Positions 45,101-54,148 are shown, numbered from the stretch's first letter. The stretch is 64,000 nt of DNA from Lujinxingia litoralis (GCF_003260125.1 NZ_QHKO01000001.1:512913-576912); one strand, 5' to 3'. Numbers and translations: made by a program. Notes: generated from the letters alone by a model not told the origin.

Positions 45101-46699
45101 CTCCAGGTTGACCGCCAGCACGTGCACCCGGGGCGCAAAGCGCTCTTCGATCTCCTGGTTGTCGTTGGCCGCCCGCATCTCCGCTTCGATCTGCGTGAGC
45201 ATGTCCATGATGGCCTGCTCGGTCACATCGTAGGGATAGCGCGCCGGGTCGTAACCAAAGGCCGGCGCCAGACTCTCACTGCCGATGCCATTGCCCGCTC
45301 CTCCGGGAGCTTCGGGCTCGGGGAAGCCGTCGGTGAAAAAGACCACATGGCGCGGGCGACAGGCCGCGTAGCGATCCTCCTGGAAAGGATTCAACACGCC
45401 CGGAGAAGCCCCATCCCCGGTGTCCTCAAGCTGACCATAGCTGTAGAACTGCTGCAGATCGTGGAACACCCCGGCAAAGGGGCTGGCCATGCTGATCGGC
45501 TGCTTGCCCAGCGGATAGTCAAAGATAGGAATCTCCCAGTTCCCCCGCGCTCCCTTGGGCCGCTTCTTCTTCTTGCCGTCTTCATCGGTGGTCTTCCCTG
45601 AAAGAAACGCTTTGCGACGGTCCAGCTGACCGGCGTTGACGATGGCCTCCTGAACATAGAGCGAGGTGTTGTCCATCTCGTCAGCGGTCAACGAGAGCTC
45701 CGTCGGTCCGACAAAGCGAAAGAGCCCCAGGTTGTAACAGGGCCCGCCGGCGCACCCGGCCCCTTCTGCGCCCCCGGCCACGCCGCCGAACTCGTCGGCG
45801 ACGACGTCATCCATCGGAAAGTCCCACCCGCCGGCCCCCTGACCATCCCCCCGATAACCGTCAAACATCACCACCGAGAAGATGGTGGTCCGCCCCATCG
45901 CGTCGAGCAGACCGTTGGAGTCCTGCTCGTTGTAGACTTCCTGATAGTGAGGGCGCGGATCATCATAATCGATGAAACGATCAAAACGATCCCCGGTGTT
46001 GTCACACGACCAGCTGCTCTGATCGAAGTTCCCGCAGCAGACCTGCTCATCGGTCGCCGCCCCGCGCGAGCGCGGCACAAACCAGCACCCCGGCCCCACC
46101 TTCGGCTGGTCGTCGTAGCGCAGGTACATATCGCCGGTGAGGATCTCTTTGATCTGAATGTGACGCGGCTTGTTGCCATCGGTCAGCCGCATCAGCTCAT
46201 TGTTGCGCATATCCTCCAGCGTGTCGCGCTGCCGATTGGTGGTCTTGCCCTCCTCAAAGTCGTCGCATTCCGAAAACTCTCCGCAGGCCGGCGGGCGCAC
46301 ATAGTCCTGACACTTATGGTTGCTGCTGCCATCAAAGGGGTGCCAGACCATGCACGGGCCCACCGTGGTCACCGGCGTACCACTGACCGGGGTGCCATCC
46401 ACGCGCGCCGAGCCCGGCAGGTTCAGCGCACTGCCCGGACGCCAGGTATCCATATGGTCCCCCGAGGGATGAGCCCCCGAGACGGACGCGAGCTCCGGAT
46501 AACGCCCCTCGCCGCGCTCGGTCCACTCCATACTGGCCGAGGTGTCCATCACGATGGTGACCACCGGCGACTGCGCAATGCCCAACTCCACCGGGCTCTG
46601 GCTCTGCACCTCACGCGGGGCACTCATCATCACCATCGCCGCCCCGGCGACGGTGACCAGACCCAGCCCGCTGACCAGAAGTTGTCGTCTCGTGTCCAT
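42155..46699 (-). CDS. pilY1: PilY1-like type IV pilus tip/assembly protein
   Basis: PilY1 proteins sit at the pilus tip and act in adhesion, surface sensing and pilus priming. The 1514-residue product has an N-terminal signal/anchor, a von Willebrand A-type start VVTIVMDTSASM (about residue 50) and a long C-terminal half containing PilY1-type propeller segments (TMLYVSTLDGQLHAIHTGED and VVFGGGSTPERSQ-like stretches near LQRPVAVFGGGST). It is larger than the Pseudomonas protein. ATG 46699 follows AAGGTG; the GTG at 46708 is less likely. Position after PilX supports the assignment. Confidence 0.88.
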   Translation of the reverse strand: MDTRRQLLVSGLGLVTVAGAAMVMMSAPREVQSQSPVELGIAQSPVVTIVMDTSASMEWTERGEGRYPELASVSGAHPSGDHMDTWRPGSALNLPGSARVDGTPVSGTPVTTVGPCMVWHPFDGSSNHKCQDYVRPPACGEFSECDDFEEGKTTNRQRDTLEDMRNNELMRLTDGNKPRHIQIKEILTGDMYLRYDDQPKVGPGCWFVPRSRGAATDEQVCCGNFDQSSWSCDNTGDRFDRFIDYDDPRPHYQEVYNEQDSNGLLDAMGRTTIFSVVMFDGYRGDGQGAGGWDFPMDDVVADEFGGVAGGAEGAGCAGGPCYNLGLFRFVGPTELSLTADEMDNTSLYVQEAIVNAGQLDRRKAFLSGKTTDEDGKKKKRPKGARGNWEIPIFDYPLGKQPISMASPFAGVFHDLQQFYSYGQLEDTGDGASPGVLNPFQEDRYAACRPRHVVFFTDGFPEPEAPGGAGNGIGSESLAPAFGYDPARYPYDVTEQAIMDMLTQIEAEMRAANDNQEIEERFAPRVHVLAVNLEEDSERRTNAIQKSAVMAMRGNTCAQYYLPPEMVPLGSFSGQRDINGALQPGTCDPEDLSEPCLVPQNLGYTFDPPDGGDDFNCEHPALILNNNSKASLVSAFQMIFNEIAGSSGLAARTRPSLTSYLDTDGAQGQYRLFSGVQIQGDNVFWKGILNRTLSGCSGSVSLVTSGADLDGLHEDINRLRKAIGEPLDEPVVRERVDTDRRRVFTSMPRFQMEADSEAVTGPMSTFFPMTYALGKVDASSDEFIETTLPGAVNLSESVGTRVRFESGNLKEVFDTYSFTDEDFFNYWGISEDAEAGIAVEIFMNDMVDEYRGRIGPKADRVLGGIYTSNPVTVGPPDLDLLNDGYRAFRQLYANRRTMLYVSTLDGQLHAIHTGEDEVKGRELPSGLGSTISERDHVPAADQREAWAYVPSMLHQELFPNMQRAAQLMDGSPVVGDIRLCHANPALNINRQACGAWISQVPQAAQWRTVLVQGMGAVGQGYFALDVTRTGSPTEAPDPIVLWEFTREWEEHQMQSLEDWRYGPENMSGYDDELDTCRSALADSAFGQWFCGWWGCDDGEEAPDVWGLGMLGTSVSDPAMGMVAMQLGEGAMSLQRPVAVFGGGSTPERSQAPQECVDNVTGRAIYVVDLQSGMIIRRFVEYRDDSDTMKRFPAEMVGSPALYSSSPGDVATRGFIGDAEGRMYRIDMTRPNPEDWEVQLFFDPATEPSPWMIDLDGEYGFSNFGPASYRPALFMNENRNLVVAYGLGERGETSETNSVQMVMAIEEDFEVLEVAGAGGLETVDNIKPRPLWRYYLSKRERLTGEPVVFDGDVFFTTYVEEDAACLAGTSRIYRLEGFPYDYAGGEEGVEAKGGWTEYAGGGAAGLDPSLFLLDGGDAAGVPRWFGPSTPTLIRGLSITMGPVCNDVVDDATLGQTVRESPARKPQLTFTSVGNDSDGNPVPGGGSGDAGGIGGFNIELEPPATHSIPLSWTIVGN

Positions 46700-46781
46700 G
46701 GATATCACCTTATGCGTTTGGGGGGCCTCTCAGCTCCCGGGCAGCGCGTTTATGCAGAACAGTCTCAAGGGCCGGCGCGGG

Positions 46782-47420
46782 TTAGCGCGACCCGCAATCA
46801 ATCGGACCCATCATCGCTTCGGAAGAGTGACGCCCCATCGCGCGCTGACGGCGACGATCGGCCTCGGCCTCGGGCACATCCCCGAGCACCGCTTCCGAAG
46901 CGATGGTAACTTTTTTAAAGCAAAACTGACCCGAATACCCCGGCGCCGGGGGGCCATCCACCGGGTCACGCACGATGTAGCGAAACGCCACCGGCATCTC
47001 GCTATCCTCCTCCAGCGAGGTCTCGCTGCCGGCCCCGATCAACTGCCCCGAGGTCAACACATCGGAGAGCGTGGCCTGGCCCCCGCCCGGATCGGCCTCG
47101 GGAGTAAAGATCTGGTAGCCCCCGCGCCGAATCGCCCCGATGCGCTCATCCTCGCTATTCAACGCGTCGAGATCGACCTCCGCCCGCGCCTTAAGCATCT
47201 CGGCATAAGAGGGCGCCCGCACCCCGGCGCGGTACATCCCAAACTGCACCACCGCATCCGAGTACACCGTGGCCTGCGCCCGGGTGCGATGGCTGGAGGA
47301 GAGCCACACGCCCTCGGTCGTCGAATCCAGCGCCACCATCCCCAGACCGGTGAGCACCAGAATGACCAGCAACACCACGACCAATGCCGCGCCACGTTCG
47401 TTGTTGAGCTTCACTCCCAT
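46782..47420 (-). CDS. PilX-like minor pilin / pilus assembly protein
   Basis: The 212-residue product has the PilX N-terminal pattern NERGAALVVVLLVILVLTGL, a single hydrophobic helix after a short basic leader, and a periplasmic domain. The ATG overlaps the PilW stop (TGATG), so it is translationally coupled. The 82-bp spacer to PilY1 holds no clear element. Confidence 0.85.
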   Translation of the reverse strand: MGVKLNNERGAALVVVLLVILVLTGLGMVALDSTTEGVWLSSSHRTRAQATVYSDAVVQFGMYRAGVRAPSYAEMLKARAEVDLDALNSEDERIGAIRRGGYQIFTPEADPGGGQATLSDVLTSGQLIGAGSETSLEEDSEMPVAFRYIVRDPVDGPPAPGYSGQFCFKKVTIASEAVLGDVPEAEADRRRQRAMGRHSSEAMMGPIDCGSR

Positions 47421-48736
47421 CACAGCCCTCGCATCCGAAAGTTGGTCAGATCCACGCTGGTCTGAACCGTGATCACCGAGGCTGCCCCGGGGTGTTGTGG
47501 ATCCACATCGTAGGTGCGCATCGTGCCGTTAACCTGCTCAAAACCCAGCCACTGGGCGTTGCCACTCACATCAAAATGGGGCCGGTTGGTACGCTCCCTC
47601 TCCGAGCGCATGGAAAGACGCAGATGCGCCACCCGCGCGCGGTGCGGCTGGGTCCCATCGACCGGATGATCCAGACAGGCGCCGCTCACCGGGTTCCAGC
47701 CCACCATCAGCGGCCCGCCTTCCAGCGCGCCCGCGGCGTTCGCGCAATCAAACCACACCCGAAAGTCCGCCACGTGGTTGGCGATCACCAGCGTGTTCTG
47801 CTCGCGCTCGTCGTCAGTAGTCCCGGCAATCGCACCCACTAAATCGGCCGCCGTCGGCGAACCCAGCCCCTGCAACGCGCCGAAATCCAGACGATGACGG
47901 ACCAGCTGAAGGTTGTTGCGATCGTAAGGGTCCACCCGCACCCGGAACCAGAACGCGTCGAGCATCGCCGCATCGTAGTCGTTATCTGCGCCATCGATGC
48001 TCTCCAGCCCGCTCATCCGCCCCGGGCCCCGAAACGCAATCGGCTCGGTGGCCAGAACCACCGCCCCCATGGAAATCACCGCGTCGTTGATCGGCACAAA
48101 CTGCATGTACCCCTGACGATCGCTGATGCGCAGCCCCCGAAACTCCGCCGCCTCCACCACCGCCTGGGCGCTCGGGTCAGCATCGTCGAGAAGCACCTCT
48201 CCGTTGGTCGCCACATCAAAGGGATCCACGCGCAACAGCCGTCCCACGCCCCGCTCCACATTCTCGATGCGCGCGCTGGCCGGAGCCACCTCGCTGATCA
48301 AAAAGCTCTGCGGAAAATCGTACGCGCCCACCACCACCAGCCCGCTAAACGCCGACTGCGGATTGCGATTGCCGATCTCCTGCAGCGTCGCGTCGCCCGT
48401 ATACACGCTGCGGTCATTCTGCCAGTCCGCATAGGGCATCAACGCATACAGCGGCGAGTCGTTGGGGCGCACCCAGGGGTCCACGCTGGCATTTGGCGTA
48501 GCCTGAGCACCGGCCGATTGCAGCTCGTTGCGCATCATCTCCAACGCAAAGCGCGCCTCATCGGTCGAGCCAGACATCGCGTCCACATCGATGAGAGCGT
48601 CGGAGGTCCGGGCAAACATCCCGTAGATCGCGGCCACCAGGCTGCCAACGAGCGCCATCGCGATCATCAGCTCCACCAGCGTAAACCCGCTCTGGTGCCC
48701 GCGGGCTCGGATCTCTCGGTGAGGTCGTGCTTGCAT
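47420..48736 (-). CDS. PilW-like minor pilin (prepilin-type)
   Basis: The 438-residue product has a type III-like prepilin signal, HQSG^FTLVELMIAMALVGSL, after a 17-residue basic leader. A large periplasmic domain follows. ATG 48736 has AAGGAG spaced 6 nt upstream; ATGs at 48739, 48763 and 48766 are alternatives. PilW helps initiate pili with PilV, PilX and FimT-like pilins. Confidence 0.88.
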   Translation of the reverse strand: MQARPHREIRARGHQSGFTLVELMIAMALVGSLVAAIYGMFARTSDALIDVDAMSGSTDEARFALEMMRNELQSAGAQATPNASVDPWVRPNDSPLYALMPYADWQNDRSVYTGDATLQEIGNRNPQSAFSGLVVVGAYDFPQSFLISEVAPASARIENVERGVGRLLRVDPFDVATNGEVLLDDADPSAQAVVEAAEFRGLRISDRQGYMQFVPINDAVISMGAVVLATEPIAFRGPGRMSGLESIDGADNDYDAAMLDAFWFRVRVDPYDRNNLQLVRHRLDFGALQGLGSPTAADLVGAIAGTTDDEREQNTLVIANHVADFRVWFDCANAAGALEGGPLMVGWNPVSGACLDHPVDGTQPHRARVAHLRLSMRSERERTNRPHFDVSGNAQWLGFEQVNGTMRTYDVDPQHPGAASVITVQTSVDLTNFRMRGL

Positions 48737-48798
48737 CATCGGCTCCTTAAGAGCGTATTTCATCATCGCTGCCTGCCTCTTAGGCATCGTCGCCGGTC

Positions 48799-49404
48799 TC
48801 ATTGCGGACGAAGCGCCGTCCCGAAGTAACTGGCGCGCAGCCCCTGCATCTCCAGAGCCAGCGTCGGATCCCCCGGCACCAACCACGCGGTATTGATCAC
48901 GTCACAACGCCCGTGGAGATCCGCGCCACTCTGATTGGGAAAGGTGCCCTGAGCCCCGGGATACACCACCGCGATCTGAACGCTCATATAGGGCTGCGGA
49001 ATCGTCGCCTCCACCAGCTGCTCGCCCACCGCAAACACGCAGAATCGCGCACTCCCCTGGTTGGCCAGGCGCTGGTTCACCGGCGTAGCGTAGAGCGGGA
49101 CCCACGTCCCGCCGGCCTGCGCGATCTCGGCCAGATACGACATCGCGCGCCCGTCGGCATAGACCGGCGGGACGGTGTTCACCGGCGTCGCCGCCGTCCA
49201 ACCCAACGCCTCGGCTCGCAGCCGCGACTCCACCACCCGCGCCATCTCGGTCGCACCGGTGACCTCACGCGAGGTGGTGTAGCCCCCCAGCGACACAAAC
49301 TGCATCGCAATGGTCGCCATCACTCCCACCGCCAACAGCATCATCGCGATGAGCAGCTCCACCAGGGAGAACCCCTTCTGGGTGCGCCTCGTTTTCTTGC
49401 TCAT
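48799..49404 (-). CDS. PilV-like minor pilin (prepilin-type)
   Basis: The 201-residue product has the prepilin motif TQKG^FSLVELLIAMMLLAVG after an 11-residue leader and the PilV-like sequence LAVGVMATIAMQF. It overlaps the FimT-like gene by 4 bp (ATGA) and lies 62 bp before pilW. Confidence 0.88.
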   Translation of the reverse strand: MSKKTRRTQKGFSLVELLIAMMLLAVGVMATIAMQFVSLGGYTTSREVTGATEMARVVESRLRAEALGWTAATPVNTVPPVYADGRAMSYLAEIAQAGGTWVPLYATPVNQRLANQGSARFCVFAVGEQLVEATIPQPYMSVQIAVVYPGAQGTFPNQSGADLHGRCDVINTAWLVPGDPTLALEMQGLRASYFGTALRPQ

Positions 49405-50102
49405 TGGATCACCCGCGCCTGACCGTTAAAGGGGACATGAATCATCGTGAAACTCGAGAGCTGCCGCTGCACGCGGAGGTCAAAGAGCACATCGTCGCTC
49501 GCGCCACGCGCCGGGCACTCCTCCACGCCGGCGTCCAGCGTCACCTCCGGGTCCGCCAGCCAGAACCGAAAATTGTACCCCGGGCAACCACCATCGCTGT
49601 GCAGAATCCGACCGTCGCGATCGAGCACCCGGCCGGCCGGAGAAATGCACAGCGGACGCGCCACCGTGCCTTCGCCGGCCGGATCCACGCCCGCAATCGC
49701 CAGCCCGGTCCCCGAGGAGACCAGCTCGATCTCGATCATCGCCGCCCCGGGCGCCGGCACCGTAATCGCGGCATCGGCGCAGCTCATGGCCTGATTCGTC
49801 GAACGAAAGAAGCGCACCCGGCTATTGGCGTTATCGCCCTGCTCCACCACCGCCAGCATCACCTCCCCACGTCCCATCGCGTACGAGCGCGCGTCCTGAA
49901 ACGCCTGGGCCAACTGCCGGTTGAGCCCCCGGCTGCTATTCTGACGCACCGCCTGGGACACCGTCGGCATGACCAGGGCGGCCAACAACCCCACGATCAC
50001 CACCGCGATCATCACCTCCACCAGCGTGAAACCGCGATTTAGGGGATGCAGCACTCGTCTCTTTGGTTTGCCGGGCATCGCGTCTCTCATCGTTGCATTC
50101 AT
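49401..50102 (-). CDS. FimT/GspH-like minor pilin (prepilin-type)
   Basis: The roughly 233-residue product has a basic leader and the prepilin motif LNRG^FTLVEVMIAVVIVGLL, then ALVMPTVSQAVRQNSSRGLN, typical of FimT/GspH pseudopilins. The start is uncertain: ATG 50105, 50102, 50090 or 50078 all precede the motif, and the last has the best purine-rich spacing. It is the first gene of the minor-pilin operon. Confidence 0.85.
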   Translation of the reverse strand: MNATMRDAMPGKPKRRVLHPLNRGFTLVEVMIAVVIVGLLAALVMPTVSQAVRQNSSRGLNRQLAQAFQDARSYAMGRGEVMLAVVEQGDNANSRVRFFRSTNQAMSCADAAITVPAPGAAMIEIELVSSGTGLAIAGVDPAGEGTVARPLCISPAGRVLDRDGRILHSDGGCPGYNFRFWLADPEVTLDAGVEECPARGASDDVLFDLRVQRQLSSFTMIHVPFNGQARVIQ

Positions 50103-50268
50103 CATCGGAACCGGGGGATGCTCTACCACAGCCCCCGGCATCCGCAAGATTCGTACCACCGCCACACACCGCCCCTCACACCCCGCGGCGCCGGTGCTTC
50201 GCCCCACCACACCACGGCGATCCCCCCCTCGAACCCGCCACGCCCGGGCCGAGCGCCTCGCGCGCGGC

Positions 50269-50285
50269 TATGAAATAATTTCATA
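50269..50285. promoter_or_regulatory. 17-bp AT-rich perfect palindrome between divergent pilus and cytochrome operons
   Basis: TATGAAAT-A-ATTTCATA is an uninterrupted palindrome (8-bp arms, 1-bp centre) in an otherwise very GC-rich spacer (50103-50373). It lies between the pilus operon (minus) and the barrel-cytochrome pair (plus), and looks like a dimeric regulator's operator. I see no definite -35/-10 pair around it. Confidence 0.55.
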
Positions 50286-50373
50286 CCCTTGAAGTAATTG
50301 CACAGCCCTTCACGATTCGATAGCACTGCGGCGCTGAGCTTTTCCTCTCTCCTTCTGCCGTCCGGAGCATGCT

Positions 50374-51825
50374 TTGGCGCCACTGTGGCCACGTCGCATC
50401 ATCCCCCGGCGCCCCCTCATCGGCGTGGGCGTGCTCCTGATCGTGTGGCTGGGCCTGGCCGCCGCCTTCAGCCACGACGCCCGCGCCGGCACCTACCGGC
50501 TGCGCACCCAGTCGCGCGCCCGAGCCTCCCAACACCTGCGCGCCGATCAACGCTGGGAGGCCTCCCGGACCTGGACCCAGGCCCTGCACTTAAGCGCCTT
50601 CGATCTCCTCGATGACGCCTCTTCCAGCCTCAACGCTCACTTAAGCCTGCGCTACTTCACCGACGCCGCGCTCGATGTCTCCCTGCGCGAAGATGCCCGC
50701 GCCTTCCAGCGCTTTAACGCCCTGACCCTGGACCGGGCCTACCTCCACTGGCGCCCCTTCGACGCCCTGGAGGTCCGCGCCGGACGCCACTGGACCGCCT
50801 CCGCCCTGGGCGTGGCCGACATCGACGGCATCACCACCGAGCTCCAGCGCCCCTCGGGCAACCTCCGCCCCTTTGCCCGAGTCTGGGCCGGTCGCCAGGT
50901 CCACGCGCAACTCGGCGCCTTCGACCCGGGCCTCTGGGACGTCCAGGGACTCCCCCTCAACGATCCCTACACCCACGCCCCACAGGCCACCCTCCTGGGA
51001 GCCGCCGCCGGCCTCCACGACCGCCGCGATCGCCGCCTGGAAATCGCCGCCTCCCGCTCCTCCCGCGCCCGGCAGACCACCGATACCTGGGCCGACACCG
51101 CCCCGCCCCAACACGAGCATCGCCTGGGCGTCAGCGCCACCACCCGCCACTTCCAACGCCTCCACTTAAGCACCCTCCTCACCTACCACGGCCCGGCCCG
51201 CGCCCTGGACCGCGCCCTCCTCACCGCCTCGCTGCGCCTGGGAGAGGCCTCCTCCATCTCCGCCGGCCTCGACCATCGCCTGCCGATCTTCGACGCGGCC
51301 AGCATCTTTAACCTCTTTGGCGCCGCCCCTCGCCAGAGCGCCTTTCTCACCCTCTCCCATCCCATCAACGCTCTCCACACCACCCTCGAAGCCCGCGCCT
51401 GGGCCCGCGCCTACCACGACCACCCCGCCAGCCCGGGCATCCCCGACGAGCTGACCCCCGGCACCGCCCTGGCCTCTCGCAGCCGACTCACCTTCTTAAA
51501 ACGCCCTGCCCTCCTGCACACCCAGCTCAGCTATCAGTCCGCCGGCCCCGCCCACACCCGCGGGGCGCAGCTCCTCTTTGACGCCTCTCTGACCCTGGCC
51601 GCCTCCCCCGGGCGCCTCTGGCTCAGCGCCCGACACCTCACCCTCTACGTCACCCCGGACGCCGCGCGCCAGAATGCCGCCTTCGCCACCGGCTCCAGCC
51701 TCGGCGCCGAGGTCGGCCTGGGCCAGGCCGCGCGCCTCTCTCTGCTGGCCGAACATCGCCGGGACTCCCACACCCCATCGCACCTGCTGCTGATGGCCAA
51801 CCTCACCCTGGAGCTGGGACCATGA
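50374..51825 (+). CDS. Putative outer-membrane beta-barrel protein
   Basis: The 483-residue product has a signal peptide (IGVGVLLIVWLGLAAAFSHD, ARA cleavage). Its many short amphipathic stretches have alternating hydrophobic residues and it ends LLLMANLTLELGP, as barrel proteins often do. TTG 50374 is the start, with GGAG 6 nt upstream; an ATG at 50369 is out of frame. The stop overlaps the start of the seven-heme cytochrome gene (ATGA), which suggests that the two proteins form a complex. Barrel assignment is by pattern only. Confidence 0.68.
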   Translation: MAPLWPRRIIPRRPLIGVGVLLIVWLGLAAAFSHDARAGTYRLRTQSRARASQHLRADQRWEASRTWTQALHLSAFDLLDDASSSLNAHLSLRYFTDAALDVSLREDARAFQRFNALTLDRAYLHWRPFDALEVRAGRHWTASALGVADIDGITTELQRPSGNLRPFARVWAGRQVHAQLGAFDPGLWDVQGLPLNDPYTHAPQATLLGAAAGLHDRRDRRLEIAASRSSRARQTTDTWADTAPPQHEHRLGVSATTRHFQRLHLSTLLTYHGPARALDRALLTASLRLGEASSISAGLDHRLPIFDAASIFNLFGAAPRQSAFLTLSHPINALHTTLEARAWARAYHDHPASPGIPDELTPGTALASRSRLTFLKRPALLHTQLSYQSAGPAHTRGAQLLFDASLTLAASPGRLWLSARHLTLYVTPDAARQNAAFATGSSLGAEVGLGQAARLSLLAEHRRDSHTPSHLLLMANLTLELGP

Positions 51826-52595
51826 GCCGCCCCCACCCTCGCTTCATCCCCCATCCCTCGACCGCGCCACACACGCCGGGCCACGCCAGCCCCCGGGCGC
51901 TGGTGCTCCTCCTCTTGGCCAGCGCCACACTCAGCGCCTGCCAGAGCCGCCAATCCTCCCCGGCGCTCCCTCCCCTGCACCACGCCCCGACCTACCGCTC
52001 CGTGCTCCCGGCTGACCACCCGCCGATGCCCGGACTCCAAAACGCCCTGCTCACCCCCGAAGACCACCGCTTCGACTGGCTTAACCTCCACGGCCCTCAG
52101 GCCCGCACCCGCGCCAACGACTGCCTCACCTGTCACCTCGAAGAGGACTGCACCTCCTGCCACCTGGAGAGCCTCGCCAGCAACACCTCCCTGCATCCCC
52201 CCAACTACCTCGTCGTTCACGCCCTGGACGCTCGCCAGGGCGTCCAGGACTGCGCCTCCTGCCACCAGGCTCAGACCTTCTGCACCTCCTGCCACCTGGA
52301 GTCCAAAGTCGCCCCGGAGGCTCCCCCCGAGCTCCAGCCCCCCTCCGGCTTCGCCCTGCATCCCCCCGGCTGGCTTGACCCGGCCTCGCCACGCAACCAC
52401 GGGATCATGGCCCGCCGCGACATCTTCGAGTGCGCCAGCTGCCACAGCGAGTCCGACTGCGTGAGCTGCCACACGGGAATCAACCCTCATCCCCCGGAGT
52501 TCCGCTTCGAGTGCCGCAGCTGGCTCAACACCAACCCGGCCCCCTGCGCCCGCTGCCACCTGGAGCCCGCCGCGCTGGAGGCCGGCTGCCTCTGA
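51822..52595 (+). CDS. Seven-heme c-type cytochrome lipoprotein
   Basis: The 257-residue product has a lipobox LSAC (Cys40) and seven CxxCH heme-binding motifs: CLTCH (101), CTSCH (110), CASCH (144), CTSCH (154), CASCH (204), CVSCH (213) and CARCH (242). They are arranged as three pairs plus one. Each is expected to bind a c-type heme covalently in the periplasm or at the cell surface. Many His residues in HPP contexts could be distal ligands. Translational coupling to the preceding barrel-like gene suggests an outer-membrane electron conduit. Confidence 0.88.
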   Translation: MSRPHPRFIPHPSTAPHTPGHASPRALVLLLLASATLSACQSRQSSPALPPLHHAPTYRSVLPADHPPMPGLQNALLTPEDHRFDWLNLHGPQARTRANDCLTCHLEEDCTSCHLESLASNTSLHPPNYLVVHALDARQGVQDCASCHQAQTFCTSCHLESKVAPEAPPELQPPSGFALHPPGWLDPASPRNHGIMARRDIFECASCHSESDCVSCHTGINPHPPEFRFECRSWLNTNPAPCARCHLEPAALEAGCL

Positions 52596-52696
52596 TCCTC
52601 TCCCCCCAACCCCTCACCTTTCGGTTTGACACCCGGCGCACTTACTGCGATGGCCTCTGCTGGCCTTCGCCTTCCCCCCTGTTCGAGCGCTCTGCC

Positions 52697-54148
52697 ATGG
52701 CCCACCATCCTCCCCCTCGGCCTCTCCCCGAATCCCCCGAAGCCCCCCCCACCTACGCCGACCCCCGCACCGCCCGCATCGTGCTGATCCTGCTCTGCTC
52801 GGTCGTCTTCTTTGCGGTGGTCAACGGCAACATGGTCAACGTCGCCCTGCCCTTCATCGGCCGCGACTTCGGGGTCTCCGAAGGGGTCTACGGCTGGGTC
52901 GTCACCGGCTTCTCGCTCACCTTCGGCATCTTCAGCGCCATCCACGGCCGCCTGGCCGACCTGGTCGGCCTGCGCCGCCTCTACGCCCTGGGCGTCGCCT
53001 CGCTGGGCCTGACCTCCATCCTGCTGGCCCTCTCGCCAAATATCGAGTCGATGATCGCCCTGCGCTTTCTCCAGGGCGCCGGCAGCGCCGCCACCCCCGC
53101 GCTCGGCACCATGATCATCGCCCGCGTCTTTGCGCCCCACCGCCGCGGCACCGCCATGGGCCTGATCATGGGGACCGTCGGTCTGGCCGCCTCCATCGGC
53201 CCCTTCCTCGGCGGCATCCTGGTGGAGCTCGCCGGCTGGCGCCTGGTCTTTGCCGCCACCGCCCCCCTGCTCTTCTTCGCTCCCCTGGCCATGCGCCTGC
53301 TGCCCGACAACCTCGATGAGCGCTTCGGCACCTCCTTCGACACCATCGGCGCTACCCTGCTGGGCCTGGGCGCCAGCGCCTGGCTCTACGCCTTTAACAT
53401 CGTCGAGCAAAATGGCTTCGGGCTCCTCTTCTTCGGGCTCCTCCTCGCTGGCCTGATCCTCCTGCTCATCTTTGCCCGACGCATCCACCGCGTCGACGAG
53501 CCCTTCGCCCAGCCCGAGGTCTTTAGAGACCGCCGCTACCTGGCCAACAGCGCCGTGGCCTTCCTGACCAACGCCACCCGCTTTGGCACCATCATCCTCG
53601 TCCCGATCTTTTTGATCGAGGTCAACCACGTCGCCCCCTTCACCGTCGGCGTCGTCCTGCTGCCCGGCGCCCTCCTCATCGCCATCATCTCCCCCTTTAC
53701 CGGCCGGCTCGCCGACCGCCTGGGCGCTCAAAAACCCATCGCCCTGGGCATGGTCCTGGTGATCATCGGCAGCCTCATCACCGCCTACTACGCCGGCGGG
53801 AACATCGTCGGCGTCGCCGTCGGCATGGGCCTCTACGGACTGGGCTTTGCCCTGATCCAGAGCCCCATCGTCAACGCGACCAGCCAGATCCTGCCCCCCC
53901 GCCTCACCGGCAGCGGCATGGGCATCTTTATGATGATCTTCTTCTTGGGCGGCGCCTTCGGGGTCGCCCTCAGCGTCACCGTCGTCGAACTCCAGAGCGC
54001 CACCCCCTCCAGCTGGCTGGGCTTTGAGCCGGGCCCCGGCGTCCCCTACTCCAACGCCATCCTCGCTCTGACCACCCTGGCCATCCTGGCCCTCGCGCTC
54101 ACCCGGGGGATCCCCGGCCTCAACCCCCAACCCATGGAACACTCCTGA
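52697..54148 (+). CDS. MFS transporter, DHA2 (14-span) type
   Basis: The 483-residue product has about 14 predicted spans. It carries the family motifs GRLADLVGLRRLYALGVA between spans 2 and 3 and GRLADRLGAQKPIALGMV in the second half. DHA2 proteins are drug:proton antiporters. I use ATG 52697; the open frame to 52430 overlaps the cytochrome gene. The stop overlaps the methyltransferase start (TGATG), so the two are coupled. Confidence 0.88.
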   Translation: MAHHPPPRPLPESPEAPPTYADPRTARIVLILLCSVVFFAVVNGNMVNVALPFIGRDFGVSEGVYGWVVTGFSLTFGIFSAIHGRLADLVGLRRLYALGVASLGLTSILLALSPNIESMIALRFLQGAGSAATPALGTMIIARVFAPHRRGTAMGLIMGTVGLAASIGPFLGGILVELAGWRLVFAATAPLLFFAPLAMRLLPDNLDERFGTSFDTIGATLLGLGASAWLYAFNIVEQNGFGLLFFGLLLAGLILLLIFARRIHRVDEPFAQPEVFRDRRYLANSAVAFLTNATRFGTIILVPIFLIEVNHVAPFTVGVVLLPGALLIAIISPFTGRLADRLGAQKPIALGMVLVIIGSLITAYYAGGNIVGVAVGMGLYGLGFALIQSPIVNATSQILPPRLTGSGMGIFMMIFFLGGAFGVALSVTVVELQSATPSSWLGFEPGPGVPYSNAILALTTLAILALALTRGIPGLNPQPMEHS

